NCBI GenBank assembly: GCA_003266065.1
Contig: MUZY01000211.1
Location: forward strand, 9,617 to 19,225
Length of the DNA: 9,609 bases
Source of the DNA: Methanosphaera sp. rholeuAM130
GTDB lineage: Archaea; Methanobacteriota; Methanobacteria; Methanobacteriales; Methanobacteriaceae
Reading direction: 5' to 3'
Each line of letters opens with the position of its first letter. Positions within the stretch are counted from its first letter, which is position 1. The translations under genes were made by a program, and so were the position numbers. Below the pieces are notes generated by a model. The model made no database searches and had not been told where the DNA came from. It saw nothing but the letters and a program-made list of their open reading frames with translations. Below, one piece after another: positions 1-6,989 of this stretch.

Positions 1-1480
1 TTGGAATTTCGACAAATGAGAAGTTATCGAATATGTCTATGCTGCCTATCTGATGACCGTTAAGTCCGGTCTTTTCATGTACAGCGTTCAATATGACGGA
101 TACGGTCATGTCCTGTTTTCTTCCGACCGTCATGAAGAATCTTACAAATCCTTCATGGGCTTCCGTATCACCGAATTCCTCTTCGATTCTTCCATCTTTC
201 ATTATTTCCTTAAGTAATGTTGCGGCTATGTCGATGGAGTTGTACTCCTCTTCGATAAGCTTTTCTATTATATATATCTCTTTTGAAATGTCCTCGGTGT
301 TGATTTTGGTTTTGAGCTGTTCTATGAAGTTGTCCTGCTTGATTTCCTCAACGTCGCTAAGTGATGGTATAGGGGCTTGTTCAATGGTCGTATTGGCGTA
401 TCGTTGTATATCCCTGAGTTGATATATTTCACGTCCTGATACGAAGCTGAATGCTTTACCTGTTTTACCTGCCCGGCCGGTACGTCCTATACGGTGTACG
501 TAATATTCATTGTCGTTCGGTATTTCAAAGTTGAACACCGCTTCCACTCCACTGACGTCAATACCACGTGCCGCAACGTCAGTAGCCACCAATATTTCAA
601 TGTTGCCGTTTTTAAATTTGTTCATCACGGTGTCACGTTGATTTTGGGTTAAATCTCCATGGAGTGCATCTGCAAGGTATCCCCTTATCTGAAGGTGACT
701 TACAAGTTTGTCGACCCTACGTTTGGTGTTGCAGAACACCAGGGACAAATCAAAGTCATAGATGTCAAGCAGTCTGGAGAGAAGTTCCAGTTTCATGTCC
801 TCCTTGACTTCAAAGTACTTCTGTTCAACGTCGGGGGTTGTCAGTTCATGCTGCGTTACTCTTACCACGTCGGGGTTGCTCTGATATCTGGTGGACAATT
901 GAAGTATTTCATCGGGCAGTGTCGCCGAAAACAAAAGGAACTGCCTTTCATATGGCACGTCTTCCAGGATGTATTCTATATCCTCCCTGAAACCCATGTC
1001 CAGCATTTCATCTGCTTCGTCAAGTATTACGGTTTTGATGTTGTCCACATTGATGGTTTTTCTATCGATATGATCCATTACACGTCCCGGGGTACCGATA
1101 ATTACCTGAACTCCCTTTTGCAAGGCTTTTATCTGTCTTTCGATTGGTTGACCGCCATATACCGGCAGTACATTTATATCGGGTAAATATGTGGCTAATT
1201 TTCTTATTTCCTCAGCTACCTGTATTGCCAATTCACGGGTAGGACATAAAATGATTGCCTGCAGGTTGTCGTCGCTGCTGTCTAGATTTTCAAGTAATGG
1301 TATTCCGAATGCAGCCGTTTTTCCTGTACCCGTTTGTGCTTGTCCTGTTACATCCTTATGTTCCAGTATTTTTGGTATGGTTAATGATTGGATGGGGGTT
1401 GCTTCCTCAAATCCCATGTCTTCTATCGCTTTTTGTATTTCGGGGGATATCTCCAAATCCTTAAATTTCAGTTTTTCCAT
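1..1480 (-). CDS. DEAD-box ATP-dependent RNA helicase with DbpA-type RNA-binding domain (partial, 3' end outside window)
   Basis: This gene unwinds or remodels RNA using ATP and is probably cytoplasmic, acting in ribosome assembly or cold adaptation (family knowledge). The frame opens at ATG 1480-1478 and gives 493 codons without a stop. Helicase core 1: Q-motif near residues 28-31 (TPIQ), Walker A AQTGTGKT 48-55, PTREL 80-84, a GG at 109-110, TPGR 130-133, DEAD 154-157 and SAT 185-187. Core 2: VFCNTK 248-253, VATDVAARGID 298-308 and HRIGRTGR 329-336. After a mostly charged linker (about 370-440), residues 445-493 (VRFFMTVGR ... IGSIDIFDNFSFVEIP) match the DbpA C-terminal RNA-binding fold, so only a short tail should be missing. 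A weak ribosome-binding site (AAGGA) precedes the ATG. The gap to lonB upstream is 289 bases and contains a lonB terminator, so this gene probably has its own promoter. Function is confident at family level; the RNA target is inferred. Confidence 0.93.
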   Translation of the reverse strand, partial: MEKLKFKDLEISPEIQKAIEDMGFEEATPIQSLTIPKILEHKDVTGQAQTGTGKTAAFGIPLLENLDSSDDNLQAIILCPTRELAIQVAEEIRKLATYLPDINVLPVYGGQPIERQIKALQKGVQVIIGTPGRVMDHIDRKTINVDNIKTVILDEADEMLDMGFREDIEYILEDVPYERQFLLFSATLPDEILQLSTRYQSNPDVVRVTQHELTTPDVEQKYFEVKEDMKLELLSRLLDIYDFDLSLVFCNTKRRVDKLVSHLQIRGYLADALHGDLTQNQRDTVMNKFKNGNIEILVATDVAARGIDVSGVEAVFNFEIPNDNEYYVHRIGRTGRAGKTGKAFSFVSGREIYQLRDIQRYANTTIEQAPIPSLSDVEEIKQDNFIEQLKTKINTEDISKEIYIIEKLIEEEYNSIDIAATLLKEIMKDGRIEEEFGDTEAHEGFVRFFMTVGRKQDMTVSVILNAVHEKTGLNGHQIGSIDIFDNFSFVEIP

Positions 1481-1530
1481 TTTGAATTCTTCCTTATTCT
1501 ATGCATGTCATATGTTTTCGTCTAACTGGG

Positions 1531-1559
1531 GATAATACTGGCGTATTATCATTGATAAT
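1531..1559 (-). promoter_or_regulatory. Mutually exclusive hairpins in the helicase 5' leader
   Basis: On the plus strand, GATAATAC (1531-1538), a TGGC loop and GTATTATC (1543-1550) form a perfect 8-bp stem. The distal arm also pairs with its neighbour: ATTATC (1545-1550), ATT and GATAAT (1554-1559) make a second 6-bp stem. The two stems share bases 1545-1550, so only one can form at a time. The element ends 50 bases before the helicase ATG. It could be an RNA switch or, as DNA, an operator. Structure is seen; function is inferred. Confidence 0.5.
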
Positions 1560-1740
1560 TCTCTTTGTATGTATTTTCAATAGAATGCTTTTTGTTTCGA
1601 TTAATTGTGTTAGTCTCATTTACGAATTGATATTATTTTACAATATTAATAATATTTAATCAAATTAATATTTATTTGTATCTATTAATTGATTGGTAGT
1701 AAAATATATTTTAAATAATCTCTTATTAAAAAAAGGATAA

Positions 1741-1769
1741 ATAAAAAAATTTTATTGGGAAGTTAATCC
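1741..1769 (-). terminator. Terminator downstream of lonB
   Basis: Directly after the lonB stop (TAG, 1772-1770) the minus strand reads a small inverted repeat, GGGA...TCCC (around 1757-1769), and then AT-rich sequence with a T7 tract (about 1744-1750). Archaeal RNA polymerase terminates at oligo-T tracts, with or without a hairpin, so this is a reasonable 3' end for the lonB transcript. Confidence 0.55.
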
Positions 1770-3869
1770 CTAATTTTTTGTAATTTGGGGGGTTATGATA
1801 TCGGACGGCGTTGGAATCATGTCCTTGATTTTATCGATTTTATTCTCTTTCAATGTCCTTATGAACTCATCCTTTTTAGGACCCACCAGTGCATGTTCAA
1901 GCACATCGGTTAATGTTTCCACAGGTATGATTTCTATCATGTCCTTGTACTTTTCATCAATCAGCACATCATTGATATTGCTTGCCGGAATCAATACCTT
2001 TTTCATTCCTGATTCGGCCGCCGCTTCTATCTTGTATGTTGCTCCACCTATTGGAAGCACGGTTCCACGAACGCTAAGTGACCCAGTCAACGCCAACGTC
2101 TGGTCGATTGGTATGTTTTCTATGGCGGATATAATCGCCGTTGCCATGGATACGCTTGCACTGTCTCCTTCAACTCCATCGTATGACTGTACGAATTGGA
2201 TGTGGATGTCATAGTTTGATATGTCCGTTCCGATGCTCTTTTTGATGATTGCACCAACGTTTTGAACGGCTTCTTTTGCAATGTCTCCCAGTTTACCCGC
2301 AGCGATTATTTTTCCTTCCTCTTTACTTTGTGATGGCGCTGCTTCTGCTGCTATAGGAAGTACTATACCGCTGGAGTTTCCTATGACAGCTAAACCATTG
2401 ATGCATCCAATCTTTGATCCTTCATTTGCAAATACGCTGTATTCCTTTCTTTGTGAAATGTATCTGTCGGCTATTTGCTGTTCCAATGTTCTGGACTGTT
2501 TTTTAGCTTCAAATACGTGTTCCGGTGTTACTTCCTGGGCGTTTTCTTCTACCGCTATGTCTCCGGCTGCCCGTACGAGACCACCCAAATCCCTTAACTT
2601 TAACGTCAGGGAATCCTTTTTGCCTGCTCTGCGCTGTGCTTCCTTAATGACTTCGGCAACTGCCTCTTTCGTAAATTTCGGAATTCTACCATCATTTTTG
2701 ATTTCCTGTGCCACGAACTGGCCAAGCTTTTTACGATTTTCAGGGGTATCCTTCATGGTGTCTTTCATAAACACTTCATAACCGTATCCTCTAATTCTTG
2801 ATCTTAGTGCTATATGCATACCTTCAAGTACTTCAAGGTTTCCGGATGCCACCAATACGAAGTCACATGGAACGGCATCCGTTCTAACCATTGCACCACT
2901 GCTGTTGTCACTTTGACCGGTTATCTGGTATTTGTGTTCCTGAAGTGCCGTCAGCAATTCCTGTTGGGTTTTCATGGTCATCGTACCGATTTCATCAATA
3001 TACAGTACTCCCTTGTTGGCACGATGAATCATACCGCTTTCCACTCTTTCATGGGCGGGAGTTCCAAGTCCTCCTGATTGGTACGGGTCGTGTCTTACGT
3101 CTCCAAGCAGTGCTCCTGCATGGGCACCCGTTGCATCGATGAATGGTGCTACATTTTTTTGGTCGTTGTTTACCAGAAGTTTAGGTGATGACTGCTGGTT
3201 TTTTGGTTTTATCTGGTAGAATGCAAAGAAGATTATTCCTATTGCTATGATGGCCGTCAGGAATTGGTTTGTCATAAAACCGATAGCCATGATAAGTGCC
3301 ATTACGGCTATCATTATCATGTTTTTTCTTTCTTCCTGGCTTTTTATGTTTTTCTTGGCATTTTCCATTACTTTCTGTCCCTGGCCTGCCGGCATTACGC
3401 CCACCAGAGGGTTGTTCGGATTTTCTATATTTGGGTATATCAGTATGTCCTGCAAATCTTCAGGCGGTAACAGCTCTGCCATGGCTTTTGCTATCATTGA
3501 TTTACCGATACCGGGTTCACCAATCAAAAGAACGTTTCTTCTTTGTTTGGCTGCCTTTTTGATGGTTTCTACAGCTTCTTCCTGACCGATTATTTGGTCA
3601 ATGAGCATTTCTGGAATTTCAATGGTATCAGTATCAACATAGTCTTCGGGGTTAATTCTGGATTGTATGAATTCATTTTTATCGGAGTTTTCTTCGGAGG
3701 TATTAGTTTCTATTTCTTCATCAGTCTCTGCTTGAGTATCTTTTTCTTCAGTGTTTTCATCATTATTTACTTGGATAATCGTTTCATCGTCATTTTCAAC
3801 ATTTTTTTCGATAACTATTTCTTCCTGATTATTATTCTCAATACCGGTTATTTTTATTCCTCCCTTCAA
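1770..3869 (-). CDS. lonB: Archaeal-type membrane-anchored ATP-dependent protease LonB
   Basis: LonB degrades misfolded and regulatory proteins at the inner face of the membrane. The 699-codon frame shows an acidic, Asn/Glu-rich N-terminal extension (about 1-85), an AAA+ domain with Walker A GEPGIGKS (117-124), two hydrophobic segments (about 184-200 and 203-219) inserted between Walker A and Walker B, Walker B VLYIDEI (288-294), and a C-terminal Lon protease domain with catalytic Ser570 (GDSAS) and Lys613 (TYKIEAA). The membrane insertion inside the AAA+ domain is the hallmark of archaeal LonB. The only accepted start codon near the 5' end is TTG at 3869, but a strong Shine-Dalgarno (GGGAGG, 3864-3859) lies just inside that frame and is followed after 7 bases by ATA (3851-3849). 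Translation may therefore begin at 3851; the next in-frame ATG is codon 88. Divergent from cbiP. Identity is certain, the exact start is not. Confidence 0.95.
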   Translation of the reverse strand: MKGGIKITGIENNNQEEIVIEKNVENDDETIIQVNNDENTEEKDTQAETDEEIETNTSEENSDKNEFIQSRINPEDYVDTDTIEIPEMLIDQIIGQEEAVETIKKAAKQRRNVLLIGEPGIGKSMIAKAMAELLPPEDLQDILIYPNIENPNNPLVGVMPAGQGQKVMENAKKNIKSQEERKNMIMIAVMALIMAIGFMTNQFLTAIIAIGIIFFAFYQIKPKNQQSSPKLLVNNDQKNVAPFIDATGAHAGALLGDVRHDPYQSGGLGTPAHERVESGMIHRANKGVLYIDEIGTMTMKTQQELLTALQEHKYQITGQSDNSSGAMVRTDAVPCDFVLVASGNLEVLEGMHIALRSRIRGYGYEVFMKDTMKDTPENRKKLGQFVAQEIKNDGRIPKFTKEAVAEVIKEAQRRAGKKDSLTLKLRDLGGLVRAAGDIAVEENAQEVTPEHVFEAKKQSRTLEQQIADRYISQRKEYSVFANEGSKIGCINGLAVIGNSSGIVLPIAAEAAPSQSKEEGKIIAAGKLGDIAKEAVQNVGAIIKKSIGTDISNYDIHIQFVQSYDGVEGDSASVSMATAIISAIENIPIDQTLALTGSLSVRGTVLPIGGATYKIEAAAESGMKKVLIPASNINDVLIDEKYKDMIEIIPVETLTDVLEHALVGPKKDEFIRTLKENKIDKIKDMIPTPSDIITPQITKN

Positions 3870-4092
3870 TTAATTATGTGGTTGTGATTATTTTTAAGCT
3901 TATTTTTTTGTTATTTTTTTTCATATATTATTTACATAATAAATTTAAGTAACCATAGGTATTTAAAAGTGTCTTTTTTGCATAATTTTCTAATTATTAT
4001 TTGCAGAAAATAATTGGAATTCTATTTAAAATATTAATGTAAGATTAAATAAATATACTTACATATACTTTAAAAAAGTCGGGAGCAAGAAA
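3870..4092. promoter_or_regulatory. Divergent lonB/cbiP promoter region
   Basis: This 223-base, very AT-rich stretch separates two divergent genes and must hold both promoters. On the minus strand, TATA-like candidates for lonB are TTAAAAATA (3897-3889), which would start RNA close to 3867, and a second near 3932-3925. On the plus strand the cbiP TATA lies at about 4048-4057. In the middle are two overlapping 7-bp inverted repeats: ATTTTCT (3985-3991) with AGAAAAT (4005-4011), and AATTATT (3992-3998) with AATAATT (4009-4015). In sequence this AT-rich, such repeats can occur by chance. No small gene is seen. Confidence 0.5.
4037..4064 (+). promoter_or_regulatory. cbiP promoter TATA box bracketed by a palindromic operator candidate
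   Basis: ATGTAAG (4037-4043) and CTTACAT (4058-4064) are perfect inverted repeats separated by 14 bases that consist only of A/T and contain the likely TATA box (AAATATA, 4051-4057). A repressor bound here would block TBP/TFB access. Transcription would start about 25 bases downstream, near 4080, giving a very short leader that still includes the GGGAG ribosome-binding site at 4081-4085. The regulator is unknown. Confidence 0.5.
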
Positions 4093-5604
4093 ATGAAATA
4101 CATAATGTTTCAAGGAACATCATCAAATGCGGGCAAAACATTAACAGTAGCCGCATTATGTAACCTCTTGTCAAGAAAAGGATATAGGGTTACACCTTTC
4201 AAATCACAAAACATGTCTTTAAACTCATATACAACAATAGACAATGACGAAATGTCAATAGCTCAGGTAATGCAGGCCGAAGCGGCAGGAATAGAACCAA
4301 ACTGTCATATGAATCCAATCCTTTTGAAGCCCAAGGAGGATTTCACTTCACAGGTAATCGTTCAGGGAAAACCGGCCGGGGATATGAGATTCGATGAATA
4401 TCAGGAAAATTTCAGAGAAGAAGCATTAAAGGCGATACACGAGTCATTGGACTACTTAAAGGAAGATTACGATATAATAGTAATTGAAGGGGCAGGTTCA
4501 CCAGCAGAAATAAACATGTACGATAAGGACTTGGCAAACATGCTGATTGCCCGAATCACCGATGCCGATGTAATCCTGGTAGCCGATATAGATAGGGGAG
4601 GAGTATTTGCTTCTATAGTGGGAACTTACTACTTGCTGCCTGAAGAGGATCAAAAAAGAATAAAGGCAATAATCATAAATAAATTCCGCGGCAACGCCGA
4701 CGTACTGGACTCTGGTATTAAAAAGATAGAGGAATTAACCGGGGTGCCCGTAATCGGAATAGTACCATTTGCGGAAAATCTGAATATTCCTGAAGAAGAT
4801 TCGGCGTCACTGTCGATACATCAGTTCAATGAAAATGAAAAGATAACCATAGGAACACTGAGACTTCCTAGAATAGCGAATTTCACTGATATTGACCCGT
4901 TGGACTATGAGCCGGATGTCGGAATAAAACTGGTGGATATCTACAGTGACTTTGACGGCATAGATGCACTGATAATTCCGGGTACAAGAAATACGGTAAA
5001 CGATATTGTCGAGCTTAAAAAATCAGGGGCATTCGATAAGATTAAGGAGTTATCCAAGAAAATCCCGATATTCGGTATATGCGGCGGATACCAAATGCTC
5101 TCCAAGGAGATTATCGATGCAGAATGCAAGGAATCAAAACATGGTACTGTAGAGGGATTGGGTCTTCTGGATATGATAACCGAATTCGGTCAGATAGAAA
5201 AAGTCGTCAAGCAAAGTGAGGCTACCGTGATAAAGGACAGTGACCTTGGATTCAAGGAAGGTACAATCGTCACGGGATATGAACTGCATGAGGGCATAAC
5301 CCATCTGGCGGATGATGTCGAACCCTTTTTAAAAATCATCAAGGGAAACGGTAACGACAAGGATGGTATTTATGACGGTGCGATAAAGGACAACATATGC
5401 GGAACATACTTCCATGGAATATTCCATAACTTCGAATTCAGAAGACAGTTTACAGACATGTTACGTATCAAAAAAGGCTTGGAACCACTGGGCATAACCA
5501 CGGATGACTTTAAGGAAGCAAAAACTGCCGATTACGATCAGCTTGGTGATCTATTGGCCGAGAATGTTGACATGGATTTCTTCGACAGACTATTGGAAGA
5601 ATAG
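4093..5604 (+). CDS. cbiP: Cobyric acid synthase (adenosylcobyric acid a,c-diamide amidotransferase)
   Basis: CbiP/CobQ performs four ATP- and glutamine-dependent amidations (side chains b, d, e and g) that turn adenosylcobyrinic acid a,c-diamide into adenosylcobyric acid, a cytoplasmic step of corrinoid synthesis needed for methanogen methyltransferases. The complete 503-residue product matches the usual family length. The N-terminal dethiobiotin-synthetase-like domain begins MKYIMFQGTSSNAGKT with its P-loop at 8-16, followed by FKSQNMSLNS (36-45) and IEGAGSPAEIN (131-141). The C-terminal class I glutaminase-like domain has the nucleophile Cys330 in GICGGYQML and the catalytic His441 in TYFHGIFHN. 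The start ATG has a good ribosome-binding site (GGGAG) 7 bases upstream. It stands alone, with a private promoter and terminator; no other cob/cbi gene is in the window. Nothing is missing or broken. Confidence 0.97.
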   Translation: MKYIMFQGTSSNAGKTLTVAALCNLLSRKGYRVTPFKSQNMSLNSYTTIDNDEMSIAQVMQAEAAGIEPNCHMNPILLKPKEDFTSQVIVQGKPAGDMRFDEYQENFREEALKAIHESLDYLKEDYDIIVIEGAGSPAEINMYDKDLANMLIARITDADVILVADIDRGGVFASIVGTYYLLPEEDQKRIKAIIINKFRGNADVLDSGIKKIEELTGVPVIGIVPFAENLNIPEEDSASLSIHQFNENEKITIGTLRLPRIANFTDIDPLDYEPDVGIKLVDIYSDFDGIDALIIPGTRNTVNDIVELKKSGAFDKIKELSKKIPIFGICGGYQMLSKEIIDAECKESKHGTVEGLGLLDMITEFGQIEKVVKQSEATVIKDSDLGFKEGTIVTGYELHEGITHLADDVEPFLKIIKGNGNDKDGIYDGAIKDNICGTYFHGIFHNFEFRRQFTDMLRIKKGLEPLGITTDDFKEAKTADYDQLGDLLAENVDMDFFDRLLEE

Positions 5605-5686
5605 TTTTTCTTCTTTTTCATTCAATTCTTTTTTTCTAGTTTTTCCTACAAGTTTTTTTCTACAAGTTTTTTTCTAGTTTTTTTTC
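5605..5686 (+). terminator. Multi-tract oligo-T terminator after cbiP
   Basis: Right after the cbiP stop (TAG, 5602-5604) come seven T-runs of five or more in about 80 bases. The last part is a tandem repeat: CTACAAG plus T7 (5646-5659), the same unit again (5660-5673), then CTAG plus T8 (5674-5685). Archaeal RNA polymerase stops at oligo-T on the non-template strand, so this is a strong intrinsic terminator. Tandem tracts probably act as backups for one another. Confidence 0.75.
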
Positions 5687-5848
5687 ATTTAAGCGTGGAT
5701 TTTTTCATTTACGAATGAGACTTCATTCATTTAATGGTGGATTCTATTTCTTTGACGGTGGAATTTTTCATCGTTTTCGGTCAATCCTTTGAACATTTGC
5801 AATCAATTTGACTCACCTTTAAATTCTCGTTCGACTCTAAAGGTTACC
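5687..5848. other. Convergent intergenic region with short repeats and two small hairpins
   Basis: Between the cbiP terminator and the stop of the VWA gene I see no gene. There is a 6-bp hairpin GAATGA-GACT-TCATTC (5713-5728) and a 6-bp inverted repeat CCTTTA/TAAAGG (5816-5821 with 5838-5843) that begins 6 bases past the VWA stop. The motif GTGGA recurs at 5695-5699, 5737-5741 and 5758-5762. The second inverted repeat could be the 3' end structure of the VWA transcript, although no long T-tract follows it on that strand. Confidence 0.4.
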
Positions 5849-6964
5849 TCATATTTCACGTATAACCTTGGCAAACTCATTCAATGTACTTGTCTGGAAG
5901 ACTTTTGCCCCTACTTCCTCATAGTCGTCTACGCAGCTGGTGGGAGTATTCCACCGAATCTTATTTTCGGGATTGAATATGTATACGTTGCGGCTTTTAA
6001 CTATTATCTTTCTTAATATTTTTGCACTCTCGAGAACTCCATTTGTTCGTCTGCCGTTCCAGTCCCTGCAGTCAGTCAGTATGATGACGTCGGTCTGATA
6101 ATCCAGATTGCATTCCTTAAGAAACTGTCCGAAGGCTTTTGTCATGTCGGAGTGGCCCCTTGGCCTTAAACCCATCGACTGGTGGGCGACGTTAATTTGG
6201 AACGAGTTTTTGAATTCCACGTCGAGAGCTTCCGTCACGTCGACGATTCTATGGTCGAAGTCGTAAATTCGTAGTTTGTCAAAACTCTTGTGGCAGCCGC
6301 ACATCAAAGCAAAAAACCATGTTGTGGCCCATTGGCATGAGATGCTGATGTCGCATAGGAAGATGTGTTTGGATTTGTGTTTGGGTGGCCTGTTATAAAC
6401 AACATCTATTAAATGACCACCGTTTTTAAGGTTTTTCCTGATGGTCTGGGGGATATTGATTTTATGTGAGAATTGCTCTTTTTTTCTAAGGCTTCTGTGG
6501 TTTGCTATCTTTTTGCTGAACTTCTGGCATAATGAGTATACCCTATAGTCAATGCTGTCCAGTGTGGAAATTTCATCACCTAGAATGCTGTTGTCAACAA
6601 GCTTCTTATGCTCGAGTCTTCTTCTTATTATTGTTTCACGGGTTGAATCTTCACGCATAATCCCTTCGCTTGCAGTTTTGGTGTAGTGGTAGTTTTTATT
6701 AACGTCCAATGGCACATAGTCCGCCTTTTTATACTTTGTGTCCCTGTTGAATATGAACACGTTGTTGAATGCCCTTTCATATTTGGGCAAGTCCTCTTTG
6801 TTTTTTACGTAAACACTCTTCAGTGCATCTTTCAATTCATTTAAGGTAAATTGGCTTTTGTATCTGTCCCATATTATGGTGGCAGTCATGCTGCTTCGTA
6901 TGCTGACGTTGACACCTTCCCTTCTTAAAAAATAGGATAATGTCAGTATTTTTTCATGGTTCAT
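5849..6964 (-). CDS. CoxE-like protein with von Willebrand factor A domain
   Basis: From the chosen start this is a 371-residue soluble protein without signal peptide or membrane segment. The N-terminal half (about 1-190) is basic and has no motif I can name. The C-terminal half reads as a VWA domain of the CoxE type, with a metal-ion-dependent adhesion site: D205-x-S207-x-S209 (DISIS), S272 in the GHSD loop (270-273), and D298 in LTDC (a Cys where Gly is common). VWA proteins of this kind usually work with a MoxR-type AAA+ ATPase in assembling metal-containing or multi-subunit complexes; no such ATPase is adjacent. Several cysteines sit near the metal site (204, 210, 222, 224, 299). The frame is open further, to ATG 7024, but those 20 residues only read through the end of trkA, and neither start has a good ribosome-binding site. 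I chose ATG 6964, 25 bases after the trkA stop. Exact role unknown. Confidence 0.8.
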   Translation of the reverse strand: MNHEKILTLSYFLRREGVNVSIRSSMTATIIWDRYKSQFTLNELKDALKSVYVKNKEDLPKYERAFNNVFIFNRDTKYKKADYVPLDVNKNYHYTKTASEGIMREDSTRETIIRRRLEHKKLVDNSILGDEISTLDSIDYRVYSLCQKFSKKIANHRSLRKKEQFSHKINIPQTIRKNLKNGGHLIDVVYNRPPKHKSKHIFLCDISISCQWATTWFFALMCGCHKSFDKLRIYDFDHRIVDVTEALDVEFKNSFQINVAHQSMGLRPRGHSDMTKAFGQFLKECNLDYQTDVIILTDCRDWNGRRTNGVLESAKILRKIIVKSRNVYIFNPENKIRWNTPTSCVDDYEEVGAKVFQTSTLNEFAKVIREI

Positions 6965-6978
6965 AAAAATCAGTGAAT

Positions 6979-6986
6979 AAAAAAAA
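6979..6986 (-). terminator. T8 tract between trkA and the VWA gene
   Basis: On the minus strand eight consecutive T follow CC just after the trkA stop (6992-6990). An uninterrupted T8 is enough to cause at least partial termination by archaeal RNA polymerase, so the VWA gene may receive only read-through transcription. No hairpin precedes it. Confidence 0.4.
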
Positions 6987-6989
6987 GGT

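Larger units (their letters stand above)
1481..1769 (-). promoter_or_regulatory. Leader and promoter region of the DEAD-box helicase gene
   Basis: This 289-base AT-rich gap separates lonB from the helicase gene, both on the minus strand. Its upstream part carries the lonB terminator; its middle (about 1620-1720) is almost pure A/T with several TATA-like stretches (for example AAAATATATTTT near 1700-1713), so the exact promoter cannot be fixed. If transcription starts there, the mRNA leader would be roughly 100-200 bases, long for an archaeal gene. The leader contains a compact hairpin (1531-1550), an overlapping competing hairpin (1545-1559) and a five-codon upstream reading frame (1494-1511). 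Long structured leaders are known for cold-induced DEAD-box helicase mRNAs; a regulatory role here is inference. Confidence 0.5.

Noticed and set aside
93..1535. Several plus-strand open frames of 69-175 codons opposite the helicase gene
   Set aside because: They are antisense shadows of a well-supported helicase with all motifs. None has a ribosome-binding site or recognisable domain.
1795..3887. Plus-strand open frames up to 166 codons opposite lonB, some strongly hydrophobic
   Set aside because: The hydrophobicity follows from the antisense of acidic, Asn/Glu-rich and hydrophobic LonB codons. There are no start signals and no family resemblance.
3870..4092. Cobalamin riboswitch upstream of cbiP
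   Set aside because: The region is almost purely A/T, shows no B12-box-like conserved core, and the likely leader is only about 10-15 bases long.
4941..5129. 62-codon minus-strand frame inside cbiP
   Set aside because: It lies opposite the conserved glutaminase region of cbiP and has no ribosome-binding site.
5789..6016. 75-codon plus-strand frame across the VWA stop region
   Set aside because: It is mostly antisense to the VWA domain, and no promoter or ribosome-binding site is seen.
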